This document shows, in pieces, positions 1 to 6,914 of a DNA stretch of 15,217 nucleotides. How positions within the stretch are numbered: position 1 is the stretch's first letter; each line of letters begins with the position of its first letter. Source of the DNA: Rhodospirillaceae bacterium (GTDB lineage Bacteria > Pseudomonadota > Alphaproteobacteria > MPNO01 > UBA2964). A program made the translations under genes and the position numbers. The stretch lies in NCBI GenBank assembly GCA_018660305.1, contig JABJKO010000036.1, positions 1 to 15,217 of the forward strand, given 5' to 3'. The notes under the pieces are model-generated. The model was not told the origin of the DNA. It made no database searches and was given only the letters and a program-made list of their open reading frames with translations.

Positions 1-535
1 CGAACTGTTTTGCCACTTCATAGCCAAAGCCGGTCGATCCCATCTTGGGAATGGAGGGGCCGCCGGTGGCCATGACCAGCGAGGTCCCTTGGTAAGTCCC
101 GCGGTCGGTCTCCACCGTGAAGCCCTCTTCGCTTTTGGAGACCCGTTGCACGTCGATGGATATGAGGATGTCGGTGCCGCGCGCCTCGGCCATGAGGATA
201 TCGGTGATCTGCCAGGCCGGGCCGTCGCAAAAGAGCTGGCCGTGGTCGCGCTCGTGGTAGGCGATTTTGTGCTTTTCCACCAGGGCGATGAAATCATGCT
301 GGGTGTAGCGCGCCAGGGCCGACGTGCAGAAACGCGGATTGTCCGACAGGAAATTGGCCGGCGAAGCGTGCAGATTGGTGAAATTGGCCCGCCCGCCGCC
401 GGATATGCGGATCTTCTGCCCCACCTTGGGGGCGCGTTCCAGCACCAGCACGCGGCGGCCGCTCTTGGTCGCTTCGCCGGCGCACATGAGACCGGCCGCG
501 CCGGCGCCGATAATGATCGTGTCATAGTCTAACAT
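1..535 (-). CDS. HI0933/YhiN-family FAD-dependent oxidoreductase (5' part, cut by window edge)
   Basis: About 178 N-terminal residues of a flavoprotein are present; the rest lies beyond base 1, so the reading frame is open at the edge. The protein begins MLDYDTIIIGAGAAGLMCAG, a Rossmann FAD-binding motif (GAGAAG, residues 10-15). An acidic residue ending the second strand follows (VLVLE, near residue 33), and then SGGGRANFTN near residues 45-54. That last block is the signature of the HI0933/YhiN/BaiN-like family, whose full-length members are about 390-400 residues. A second nucleotide-fold segment, ATGG near residue 160, is also visible. Members are cytosolic FAD or NAD(P)H/FAD oxidoreductases, and the physiological substrate is mostly unknown. 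The ATG at 535-533 is chosen because it sits directly before the FAD motif. The gene is divergent from the MDR gene at 621, with 85 bases between them. Family assignment is firm; function is not. Confidence 0.9.
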   Translation of the reverse strand, partial: MLDYDTIIIGAGAAGLMCAGEATKSGRRVLVLERAPKVGQKIRISGGGRANFTNLHASPANFLSDNPRFCTSALARYTQHDFIALVEKHKIAYHERDHGQLFCDGPAWQITDILMAEARGTDILISIDVQRVSKSEEGFTVETDRGTYQGTSLVMATGGPSIPKMGSTGFGYEVAKQF

Positions 536-620
536 GGAGGGGGTATAGCCGGACGGCTGGTCCATTGCCAGCCGGTTGGCTTGCTATAGGATTGCGGCGG
601 TCAAAAGGGGGGAATTGGTT

Positions 621-1604
621 ATGACGGATCAGATGAAAGCCATCCAGATCGCCGCCTATGGCGGGCCGGAGGTTATGGAGCTGATCGATTCCCCGGTGCC
701 AATCCCCAAAGCGGGGGAGGTGCTGATCCAGCTCCACTGTGCCGGCATCAACTATTCCGATATTTCATGGCGGACGGGAAAGCGCGGCGGGCCGCTGCCC
801 CTGATCAACGGCAGTGAAGGGGCGGGCACAATCGTCGCCCTCGGGCCGGATGTAGATTGTCTCGCCATCGGCGATCGCGTGGCCTACTGGAACCCGGCCA
901 TGGGCAGCTACGCGGAATTCGCGGTCTGTCCTGAATTCCGGGTGGTCAAACTGCCCGACCGGATGGATTTCGGTATCGGCGCCGCCCTCATGCTGCAGGG
1001 GCTGACGGCGCATTATCTTGTACGCTCGGTCTTTCCCGTGGAGAAAGAACACAGCCTGCTGTTTCACGCCGGGGCCGGCGGTGTCGGCCAGATTGTCATC
1101 CAGCTCGCCAAGGCGCGGGGCGCCCGGGTACTCACGACCGTGGGTTCACCGGAGAAGGCCGCCTATGTCAGGGAAATCGGCGCCGATGAGGCCATACTTT
1201 ACGGCGAGGTGAATTTCACCGAGGCCGTTCGCGGGCTGACCGGCGGCGAGGGGGTGGATGTGGTCTACGATGCGGTGGGTGCCGCCACCTGGGAGGGCTC
1301 CCTCGATTGTCTCAAGCGGCGCGGCACGGTGGTCTATTTCGGCGGCGCGTCGGGCCCTGTTCCGGCCTTCGATACAGGTATCCTGTCGGCTAAGGGTTCG
1401 CTGAGTTTATCCCGCCCCATGCTGGGTGATTTCGTCCGCGATGGTAAGGAAATCGCCTGGCGGGCCGGCGAACTGTTCGATTTGTGGACCGCCGGAGAGT
1501 TAAAAATCAGGATCGGTCAGACCTATCCCCTGGAACAGGCCGCCAGGGCCCATGCCGATCTGGAAAACCGGCGAACCACCGGAAAATTGCTGCTCCAGCC
1601 CTAG
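621..1604 (+). CDS. Quinone oxidoreductase-like, zinc-independent MDR family dehydrogenase/reductase
   Basis: This is a 327-residue medium-chain reductase, the usual length for the QOR branch (about 325). The N-terminal GroES-like domain has MKAIQIAAYGGPEVMEL and CAGINYSD (residues 40-47). The nucleotide-binding domain carries HAGAGGVGQ (149-157), the AxxGGVG NADPH signature of quinone oxidoreductases. YDAVGAATW (216-224) and the C-terminal HADLENRRTTGKLLL (311-325) also fit the family. The cysteine cluster that binds structural zinc in alcohol dehydrogenases is absent. Such enzymes reduce quinones or enones with NADPH in the cytosol; the real substrate cannot be told. The frame is open upstream to a TTG at 576. 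The ATG at 621 is preferred because a purine-rich AAAAGGGGGG lies just ahead and the family begins at this point. It reads divergently from the flavoprotein at 535. Confidence 0.92.
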   Translation: MTDQMKAIQIAAYGGPEVMELIDSPVPIPKAGEVLIQLHCAGINYSDISWRTGKRGGPLPLINGSEGAGTIVALGPDVDCLAIGDRVAYWNPAMGSYAEFAVCPEFRVVKLPDRMDFGIGAALMLQGLTAHYLVRSVFPVEKEHSLLFHAGAGGVGQIVIQLAKARGARVLTTVGSPEKAAYVREIGADEAILYGEVNFTEAVRGLTGGEGVDVVYDAVGAATWEGSLDCLKRRGTVVYFGGASGPVPAFDTGILSAKGSLSLSRPMLGDFVRDGKEIAWRAGELFDLWTAGELKIRIGQTYPLEQAARAHADLENRRTTGKLLLQP

Positions 1605-1612
1605 GGGTTCGC

Positions 1613-1638
1613 GGGCGGGATATCTGGCTGTCCCGCCC
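1613..1638 (+). terminator. Hairpin after the MDR gene, possible weak terminator
   Basis: GGGCGGGA (1613-1620) pairs perfectly with TCCCGCCC (1631-1638) across a 10-base loop, starting 8 bases after the MDR stop codon. No T-run follows, so it is not a textbook intrinsic terminator. It may protect the 3' end of the transcript or help Rho-dependent termination before the next gene at 1692. Confidence 0.4.
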
Positions 1639-1691
1639 ATTGGGGGCTATGATACAGGCAAGCTCCCCTGAAGCGATGAATAGGCGATGCC

Positions 1692-2108
1692 ATGATGATT
1701 GATGAGGTTCGCAAGTTTCTTGTCGATAATCACCGGGGCGTTCTTGTGGCCAGGAAACGAGACGGCTCTCCCCAGATGACCCTGGTCACCAGCGGAATCG
1801 ACGGGGCAGGCCGGGTGGTTATCTCCGCCCGGAAAAATACCTTCAAGGTCAGGAACATTATGCGCGATCCTCAAGTGTCCATCCTGCTCATGGGGGAGGA
1901 GTTTCATGGCTCCCATTACTATCAGGTGGATGGAAAGGCCGAGGTGATCGGGTTGCCGGACTCGCTGGAACTGCTGGTGGATGCCTATTGCCGGCGGCTC
2001 GGGGGTCAGGCGGATTCCGAAGAAACCCGCCGGAAAATAACCGAAGAAGACAGGGTCATCATCCGTATCGACATAGAGAGCGTTGGCCCGCAAAGCCGCG
2101 GCCGGTGA
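1692..2108 (+). CDS. PPOX-class (pyridoxamine-phosphate-oxidase-fold) FMN/F420-type oxidoreductase
   Basis: This 138-residue protein has the split-barrel layout of small PPOX proteins: an N-terminal helix (IDEVRKFLVDNHRGVLVA), a strand pair RDGSPQMTLVTSG (residues 23-35), then VVISARKNTFKVRNIMRDPQVSILL (42-66). The S/T-x-R/K-x-x-K-xx-Nxxx(D)P pattern of that last segment is the flavin or F420 phosphate-binding signature of PPOX-class F420-dependent enzymes. YYQVDGKAEVI (77-87) is the dimer-interface strand. Members act as cytosolic homodimers that reduce or oxidise small molecules using FMN, F420 or heme; which one is used here cannot be read from sequence. The start has two ATG codons in tandem (1692 and 1695), and the ribosome site (TAGG at 1681-1684) is weak. 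The gene stands alone between the MDR gene and a small unknown gene. Confidence 0.85.
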   Translation: MMIDEVRKFLVDNHRGVLVARKRDGSPQMTLVTSGIDGAGRVVISARKNTFKVRNIMRDPQVSILLMGEEFHGSHYYQVDGKAEVIGLPDSLELLVDAYCRRLGGQADSEETRRKITEEDRVIIRIDIESVGPQSRGR

Positions 2109-2157
2109 CCCTTATGATGATCCGCCTTCTTCACAGAGAAAACAGCCCGGTAGCCTG

Positions 2158-2385
2158 ATGGTCGATGCCCCCAACCAACAGCCAGGCCATTCCGCCGACG
2201 ATCCTCACGAGATTGCCGCCTATCTGGTGCAGGAAAACGGTCTCGACCGCGCCCGGCAATTGGCCATGGAAGGCACATTTGCAGCCAATGAGCAGGGTGA
2301 TTTTTACCGGCTCAGCGTGTGGCGCGACGTGAGACGCCTTCTCAACGACTGGACGGACATACCGGAAGAACCGCTGGTGGGATAA
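2158..2385 (+). CDS. Small uncharacterised protein (75 residues)
   Basis: I do not recognise this protein. It begins MVDAPNQQPGHS, then has a helical stretch (DDPHEIAAYLVQENGLDRAR) and ends with YRLSVWRDVRRLLNDW and an acidic tail. It has no signal peptide, membrane segment or cysteine. The pattern of an alanine/arginine helix, a short polar segment (EQGDF), then W-x-x-V-R-x-L resembles small alphaproteobacterial proteins of unknown function, but I cannot name a family with certainty. The frame is open back to a TTG at 2083 inside the PPOX gene. The ATG at 2158 is preferred since the upstream stretch is proline/arginine-rich and unlike a protein start. No strong ribosome site is visible. It converges on the gene ending at 2412, leaving 26 bases. 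Confidence 0.6.
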   Translation: MVDAPNQQPGHSADDPHEIAAYLVQENGLDRARQLAMEGTFAANEQGDFYRLSVWRDVRRLLNDWTDIPEEPLVG

Positions 2386-2411
2386 AAGCGAAAATCAGCG
2401 CGGCGTGCCGG

Positions 2412-2759
2412 TCACGGTTTTTTCTTGCACGGGAAGGCTTCCGCCAAGGCGGATAAGGTGATGGTGTCGGCGGCCAGGTGGCGTTTGGACGGGTTTGCGT
2501 CGAGCCAGGCAATGACGATATCGGCCATTTGTCCGTCAGATGCGCCTTTTGGTAAACAAGCGCGCCAGATTCCGTCAGGCTGCTTGTTCAGCATACCGGA
2601 AATTTCTGTGACATAGCCCAGACAGTGAGTATGGGCGGCCTTTTCCGTTAGATTCCGGCAGTACACCAGTAAATCATTGCCGGTCTTGAAACTCTGCGCG
2701 CCCGCGTCGAGTCCGGGCACCCCTACCACCAGTGCCGCGCACAATAGCAACCGTCTCAT
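2412..2759 (-). CDS. Secreted Rap1a/Tai-like protein (immunity-protein fold), cysteine-rich
   Basis: This 115-residue protein has a clear signal peptide: MRR, then a hydrophobic core LLLCAALVVGVPGL, then DAGA|Q with likely cleavage after residue 21. The mature part reads SFKTGNDLLVYC, HTHCLGYV, WRACLPKG and ends LAEAFPCKKKP. Four mature cysteines (34, 46, 68, 111) and the pattern NDLLxxC...CxGYxxxI...CxP...FPC match the Rap1a/Tai family. Its founders are periplasmic immunity proteins against type VI secretion amidase effectors. Many family members in non-T6SS bacteria have no known partner, and no effector or T6SS gene is visible here, so only the fold is claimed. The frame continues upstream to 2813, but the ATG at 2759 is chosen because it starts the signal peptide and GGAG-like bases lie 8-12 bases ahead. 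Confidence 0.8.
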   Translation of the reverse strand: MRRLLLCAALVVGVPGLDAGAQSFKTGNDLLVYCRNLTEKAAHTHCLGYVTEISGMLNKQPDGIWRACLPKGASDGQMADIVIAWLDANPSKRHLAADTITLSALAEAFPCKKKP

Positions 2760-2785
2760 GGCGTCTCCATCCAATCGGGGTGGAT

Positions 2786-2799
2786 CCCACTCTAGTGGG
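2786..2799. promoter_or_regulatory. Inverted repeat between divergent genes, possible operator
   Basis: CCCACT (2786-2791) and AGTGGG (2794-2799) form a perfect 6-base inverted repeat around a CT spacer. It lies 27 bases upstream of the Rap1a-like start codon and next to a second imperfect repeat, TGGGG...CCCCA (2796-2812). It is placed where a repressor or activator could control either divergent gene. No regulator is identified. Confidence 0.3.
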
Positions 2800-2803
2800 G
2801 AAT

Positions 2804-2831
2804 TTGGCCCCAAGGCAATTATCCATATAGT
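2804..2831 (+). promoter_or_regulatory. Putative sigma70-type promoter for the solute-binding-protein gene
   Basis: TTGGCC (2804-2809) as a -35 and TATAGT (2826-2831) as a -10 are 16 bases apart and match the consensus at 4/6 and 5/6 positions. A start near 2838 would give a leader of about 65 bases before the TTG start at 2903. That leader can fold: CCCGCT (2842-2847) pairs with AGCGGG (2873-2878), followed by TTTT. Prediction from pattern only. Confidence 0.35.
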
Positions 2832-2902
2832 GTACCTCGCTCCCGCTTGGGACGGGGGTGTCCGTTGGGGATAGCGGGTTTTGGATACGGGAGTAGGGCA
2901 TC

Positions 2903-3793
2903 TTGGAGAAGATCAACATTCAGTTCACGTTGTTTTCGGCATTCTATGCGCCGCTGATCGCGACCATGTCGGGGGGCTTTCTCAGGGAAGAAGGGCTGGA
3001 TCCCCATTGGTCGGTGTCGCCGCCGGGACTGTCCGCCATCGATGCGCTGGAAAACGGCTCGGCCCACGCTGTCCAGTCGGCCCTGAGCCAGGGCTTTACC
3101 TCCCTCAACAAGGGGGAGCTTCCCGTTGCGGTGCATTTCGCCCAGATCAACGAGATGGACGGGTTTTTCCTGACCGGCCGCGAGGCCGATCCCGACTTTA
3201 GCTGGGATAAGCTGGAAGGCGCTGAGCTGGTCATGTTTGGCGGCGGCCAGCCTGCCGCCATGTTTAAATATGCCTGTCACAAGGCGGGCATTGATTTCGA
3301 TAAAATCATACAAATCACCCCGGGAGGTCCCGGCCCCATGGATGAGGCGTTCCGAAACGGGCAGGGGCAGTATGTCCAGCAGCAGGGTCCGTTCCCGCAG
3401 CAATTGGAGGCCGATGGGGTGGGCCATGTGGTGGCTCAGGTCGGCACCCAAATCGGGCCGGTGGGCTTTTCCAGCCTTGCGGCCACTCGGGAGTGGCTGA
3501 CGACCGACATGGCGGCAGCCTTCATGCGCGCCTACAGAAAGACCCGGCTCTATATGAACGAGGCGCCGGCTTCCGAGATTGGCAAAGCGCAGAAAGTGTA
3601 TTTCCCCGACATCGACGAAGCGGTCCTGGTGAATTGTATCGCCACCTACCAGCAACTCGGCTGCTGGACACCTCATGTGGACATCACACCGCAGGCCTAT
3701 GACGCTGTTCTTGATGTCTTCGGCTATAACGGCCTGCTAAACGAACGCTATGCATATGACCAGGTGTGTTGCGCACCGCCCGGTTCCGCCTGA
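2903..3793 (+). CDS. SsuA/THI5-like (NMT1-type) solute-binding-fold protein without a signal peptide
   Basis: This 296-residue protein has the periplasmic-binding-protein fold of the NMT1/THI5/SsuA group. The first strand is KINIQFTLFSAFYAPLIAT, followed by GGFLREEGLD (residues 24-33). SAHAVQSALSQGF (53-65) is the ligand-site region, and WDKLEGAELVMFGGGQPAAMF (101-121) starts the second lobe. A C-terminal helix is MAAAFMRAYRKTRLYM (203-218). It is usually the substrate-binding subunit of an ABC importer, but no permease or ATPase gene is present here. No signal peptide is visible: the frame is closed by a TAG at 2894-2896, so TTG at 2903 (after GGAGTAGGG) is the only sensible start. It may therefore be cytosolic. 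The C-terminus carries QVCCAPPGSA but lacks the CCCFC motif of yeast THI5, so HMP-phosphate synthase activity is not supported. The bicupin gene follows 84 bases downstream. Confidence 0.8.
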   Translation: MEKINIQFTLFSAFYAPLIATMSGGFLREEGLDPHWSVSPPGLSAIDALENGSAHAVQSALSQGFTSLNKGELPVAVHFAQINEMDGFFLTGREADPDFSWDKLEGAELVMFGGGQPAAMFKYACHKAGIDFDKIIQITPGGPGPMDEAFRNGQGQYVQQQGPFPQQLEADGVGHVVAQVGTQIGPVGFSSLAATREWLTTDMAAAFMRAYRKTRLYMNEAPASEIGKAQKVYFPDIDEAVLVNCIATYQQLGCWTPHVDITPQAYDAVLDVFGYNGLLNERYAYDQVCCAPPGSA

Positions 3794-3805
3794 ACGGCGG
3801 AAGAA

Positions 3806-3834
3806 TTGACCCAATGCCATGGGGTTCATATAAA
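3806..3834 (+). promoter_or_regulatory. Sigma70-type promoter for the bicupin gene
   Basis: TTGACC (3806-3811) and TATAAA (3829-3834) are spaced by exactly 17 bases and each match the consensus at 5 of 6 positions. They lie in a short AT-rich patch in otherwise GC-rich DNA. The predicted start near 3841 leaves about a 37-base leader before the ATG at 3878. This suggests the bicupin can be transcribed apart from the binding-protein gene. Confidence 0.6.
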
Positions 3835-3877
3835 TTATCCTTGAAGAATTAATCGCCAAATCAGGGATTCCGAGAAA

Positions 3878-5002
3878 ATGGACGACACTGCGGCTTCAAC
3901 AAAAGACCCCGTTTTTCTGCATGACACCTACCTCGCCTGGTGCGACGAACAGCCGGTTCCGGTGATAGAGGGCTTCGGCATGGATCTGTCGAAGATCGAG
4001 ACCAAACCCTGGGATCTCTATGGCATGAACGGGGCGATCTGCCTCCTGAAGGGCCGCGACGATTTCAACTCCATCTTCTGTTTCGAGCTTCCCCCCGGAT
4101 CGAAATCCCGCGAGTTGCATCACCTCTATGAGGAAATCGTCTATGTGATCGACGGGGTCGGCTCGACCCAGATCGAAACCCCCAATGGCGATAAGCAATC
4201 CTTCGAATGGGGCCGCAATTCGCTCTTTTCGGTACCGCTGAATGCCAAGTATCAGCATTTCAACGGTTCCGGCACCGAACCGGCCCGGCTGGCGTCGGTC
4301 CATAATTTTCCGTTCCTGATCAATCTGTTCCGTAACGAGGCGTTTATTTTCAATACCGAGCGGGATTTTTCCGAACGGCTGGGCCCCAACGGCTATTTCC
4401 AGGGCGACGGGCAGATGATCGAAATCCGTCCCGGCCGTCATCAATGGGAAACCAACTTTGTCGCCGACATCACCAATTTCACCCTGAAAAGCTGGGCCGA
4501 ACGGGGCAAGGGTTCCTCAAGCCTGCGCTGGGTCCTGTCCGATAGCACCATGGGTTGCCATACATCCCAGATCGTGCCGGGCACGTACAAGAAGGCCCAT
4601 CGTCATACCTGCGGCACCAATGTCTTCACCATCGATGGCGAAGGCTATTCCATGCTCTGGTATGAAGGAAAAGAAGACGAGCGGGTACGGGTCGACTGGG
4701 ACCATGGCGTCATCGTGACCCCGCCGGAACAGATGTTCCACCAGCATTTCAACACCGGCAATACGCCGTCGCGCTATCTGGCGGTGCAGTTCGGCACGGT
4801 GCGCTATCCCATGCTCGCGGCCAAGGTGAAGAAATGGACATCGGGCAACGACACCTCCGTCAAGAAAGGCGGCAGCCAGATTGAATATGAGGACCAGCCC
4901 GAGGATCACCACAAAATCTGGCTGGAGGAAATCGACCGCAAGGGTGTTCCCTCGGAAATGAGCGAGATTTTCGACGAGGATAAGATCCGGGCGGAACGCT
5001 AA
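3878..5002 (+). CDS. Bicupin protein (two cupin domains; dioxygenase-like fold)
   Basis: This 374-residue cytosolic protein has two cupin barrels, a layout shared with gentisate-dioxygenase-like bicupins. In cupin 1, LPPGSKSRELHHLYEEIVYV (71-90) supplies H81, H82 and E86 before G93, and FSVPLNAKYQHFN (117-129) is motif 2 with H127. In cupin 2, IVPGTYKKAHRHTCGTN (232-248) supplies H241 and H243, and VTPPEQMFHQHFN (280-292) supplies H288 and H290. The usual motif-1 glutamate of the second domain is replaced near N248, so the two metal sites probably differ. A metal-dependent dioxygenase, isomerase or sensor role is possible; the substrate is unknown. The tail (320-374) is highly charged. The ATG at 3878 follows GGGATTCCGAGAAA. 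The stop codon overlaps the stop of the convergent helicase gene. Confidence 0.82.
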   Translation: MDDTAASTKDPVFLHDTYLAWCDEQPVPVIEGFGMDLSKIETKPWDLYGMNGAICLLKGRDDFNSIFCFELPPGSKSRELHHLYEEIVYVIDGVGSTQIETPNGDKQSFEWGRNSLFSVPLNAKYQHFNGSGTEPARLASVHNFPFLINLFRNEAFIFNTERDFSERLGPNGYFQGDGQMIEIRPGRHQWETNFVADITNFTLKSWAERGKGSSSLRWVLSDSTMGCHTSQIVPGTYKKAHRHTCGTNVFTIDGEGYSMLWYEGKEDERVRVDWDHGVIVTPPEQMFHQHFNTGNTPSRYLAVQFGTVRYPMLAAKVKKWTSGNDTSVKKGGSQIEYEDQPEDHHKIWLEEIDRKGVPSEMSEIFDEDKIRAER

Positions 5003-6834
5003 AGCGAAGCCAGATGCTCGGCGGCGTTGAAATAGGGGAGGTTGTCCTGTTTCGAGCAGCCGAGGATGGCGAGCCGTTCGGCGATTTTGATGGCCTTCTG
5101 GTATTTGCGTTCGCATTCCGCGAGGCTGTGGTCCTGGAAGGCAGTGCCGCAGATGGAGATGCCGTAATGGGCCGGCACGGTGCGGATCATCTTTCCGGCC
5201 AGCATGCCGTCGGCGAGGATTTCGAGATCGAAATCGGGTTGTTTCACGATCTGGATTTGCTGTTCCACCAGATAGCCGCGGATCTTGGCTTCCGCCGCCA
5301 GCGCCATATCCCAGTAATCGGATTCCGTGGCGGTTGGTTCGGCCGATACCTCCTGGAAGGCCATGCAGAAGGCGAGGAACACCTGCTCCTTGGCATCGGC
5401 TGATTTCCACGCCGTGCGGCCCATGCTGTTCCACACCGAGAGGTTCATCTCCTCATAGACCCGCGGCACCCGTTCGAAGAACAGACGGTGCAGGCCACTT
5501 TCGTTCAGCGTGGCATCGAGCTTCTGTTCCTTGTAAATGTCGGTCGCCGCATAGGTGCCGCAGACCGGGCAGGTATCGTTCTCATAGGCGTCTTTTTTGT
5601 AGACGTGGGAACAGCGCATCTTGTTGGGCAGTTCGTTCTTGCACAGCAGATAGATCTCGCCGTCTTCTTCACCATCCTGCTGCTGGCCGATCCAGTTGAA
5701 TCGGTTCATGAACGCCATGTAGGACTTCCGGTGACTCCACAGGCTCCATTCCAGCTTTTCCACCGGACCAAAGGTGGTCCAGTTGGAGCTGACATCGATG
5801 ACGACGCATTTGTCCTTGCCCGGCGCCGACCGAAGCCCGCGGCCCACCGACTGGCCCCACAATACTTTCGAGAGGGTCGGTCTGAGATGCACGATGATGT
5901 TGCAGTGGGGGTTGTCCCAGCCCTCAGCAAGCACGCCCACCGACACCATGGCCTCGATATCCCCCCGTTCGTGGGCGGCGAGCAGTTCCATGCGTTCCTT
6001 GATGGGGGTTCCGGCGGTGACGATGGCGGCCTCGATGCCGGCCTGTTCGATAGTCCGCAACGTGGCGTTGGCGACAGTGACATCGGCGCAGAACCAGGCC
6101 GAAATGGGGGGAGTGTTCAGTTTTTCGCGCTCTTCCTTGTAGCTCCACAGCGCATAATCGATCATCGATGATTTGATGATCGCCGGCGCCAGCTTGGCCA
6201 CCGGAAAATCGCCCGAGCTGATATCGATGCTGTCCAGATCCAAATCGTGGACGAAATGGGTCCGGTAAACGGGCTGCACCAGAACGCCCTCGGAGATGAG
6301 GTCTTCGATGTTGGCGCAATCGATAATGGCGTCGAACGCCAGATTGAGCTGATCGCGCTGATCGCCGGTGCGCCGTTCGGGCGATGCCGTGAGCCCGATG
6401 AACTGGGCATCGGCTTTACCGTTTTCGTTGAAATCGTCGATGATCCGCTTGTAGCCCTTGCCGTTGGGAGAGACGCGGTGGGCTTCGTCGACGATGATGA
6501 GATCGGCCTTGGGGATGGCGTCGGCCAGCACGTCCCTGGCCCGCATGCTGGTGGACAGCAGAATGTCGTAATCCTCGAACGCCGGCCCGGTATCTGAGAC
6601 CGCGAGCTTGCGGACCGAATGTTTTACGCTCAGGGCTTTCTCGAGCTGTTCCAGAAGCACCAGCCGGTGACACAGCACGATGATCTTCTTGCCGTTATAG
6701 AAGCGCTCCACCAGTTCGCTCGCCAGCACGGTCTTACCGGCGCCGGTGGGCGCTTTGACGATAAATTTGTGGTGCTGCTGTACCACCGACGGGAAATCGT
6801 CGATGAATTTTTGTTGCCAGTTTCTGAGTTGCAT
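4999..6834 (-). CDS. DEAD/DEAH-box superfamily 2 helicase with C-terminal zinc-ribbon and unknown domain
   Basis: This 611-residue protein carries a complete SF2 ATPase core. RNWQQKFI (4-11) resembles the Q-tip of XPB/SSL2-type helicases. Walker A is APTGAGKT (28-35), the DEAH box is at 116-119, and motif III is LTAS (148-151). Motif V is VLAEGWDNP (301-309), and motif VI is QSVGRGLRS (328-336) with the arginine finger. After the core comes a cysteine set, C398 and C408 and then CPVC (422-425), which fits a zinc ribbon. Residues 440-611 form a helical C-terminal region I do not recognise. It should unwind or translocate on DNA or RNA; the target is unknown. The core resembles the UvrB/ResIII-type ATPases of restriction and repair systems, but no methylase or nuclease partner is adjacent. 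It lies 80 bases downstream of the SnoaL-like gene on the same strand. Confidence 0.9.
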   Translation of the reverse strand: MQLRNWQQKFIDDFPSVVQQHHKFIVKAPTGAGKTVLASELVERFYNGKKIIVLCHRLVLLEQLEKALSVKHSVRKLAVSDTGPAFEDYDILLSTSMRARDVLADAIPKADLIIVDEAHRVSPNGKGYKRIIDDFNENGKADAQFIGLTASPERRTGDQRDQLNLAFDAIIDCANIEDLISEGVLVQPVYRTHFVHDLDLDSIDISSGDFPVAKLAPAIIKSSMIDYALWSYKEEREKLNTPPISAWFCADVTVANATLRTIEQAGIEAAIVTAGTPIKERMELLAAHERGDIEAMVSVGVLAEGWDNPHCNIIVHLRPTLSKVLWGQSVGRGLRSAPGKDKCVVIDVSSNWTTFGPVEKLEWSLWSHRKSYMAFMNRFNWIGQQQDGEEDGEIYLLCKNELPNKMRCSHVYKKDAYENDTCPVCGTYAATDIYKEQKLDATLNESGLHRLFFERVPRVYEEMNLSVWNSMGRTAWKSADAKEQVFLAFCMAFQEVSAEPTATESDYWDMALAAEAKIRGYLVEQQIQIVKQPDFDLEILADGMLAGKMIRTVPAHYGISICGTAFQDHSLAECERKYQKAIKIAERLAILGCSKQDNLPYFNAAEHLASL

Positions 6835-6914
6835 CGGAGGGCTATATCAAAGATTGGGTGGCCGCGCACGCGGCGCATCTCTTTTTTATGAATTAAGGAG
6901 CGGAGGGGCGGGCT

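Noticed and set aside
576..620. TTG at 576 as the start of the MDR gene
   Set aside because: The added 15 residues do not match the family start, and a purine-rich ribosome site precedes the ATG at 621.
2760..2813. Upstream start at 2813 for the Rap1a-like gene
   Set aside because: It would bury the signal peptide behind 18 polar residues; the ATG at 2759 has a ribosome site and begins the signal sequence.
2819..3676. 285-residue minus-strand open frame over the binding-protein gene
   Set aside because: Shadow of the plus-strand gene; its sequence is rich in histidine, arginine and glycine without family motifs.
2903..3793. Assignment as THI5 pyrimidine-precursor (HMP-phosphate) synthase
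   Set aside because: The iron-binding CCCFC motif is missing; only a CC pair near the C-terminus is present. No TPP riboswitch or thiamine genes are nearby.
4517..5434. 305-residue minus-strand frame spanning the bicupin tail and helicase end
   Set aside because: Crosses two well-supported genes in a different frame and has no domain signature.
5488..6171. Long plus-strand open frames inside the helicase gene, for example 227 residues
   Set aside because: They lie antisense to a gene with complete helicase motifs, have no recognisable domain, and arise from GC-rich codon bias.
6861..6887. Plus-strand terminator GCCGCG-CA-CGCGGC followed by CATCTCTTTTTT
   Set aside because: The loop would be only 2-4 bases and 6-7 bases separate stem and T-run. 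There is also no plus-strand gene ending just upstream.
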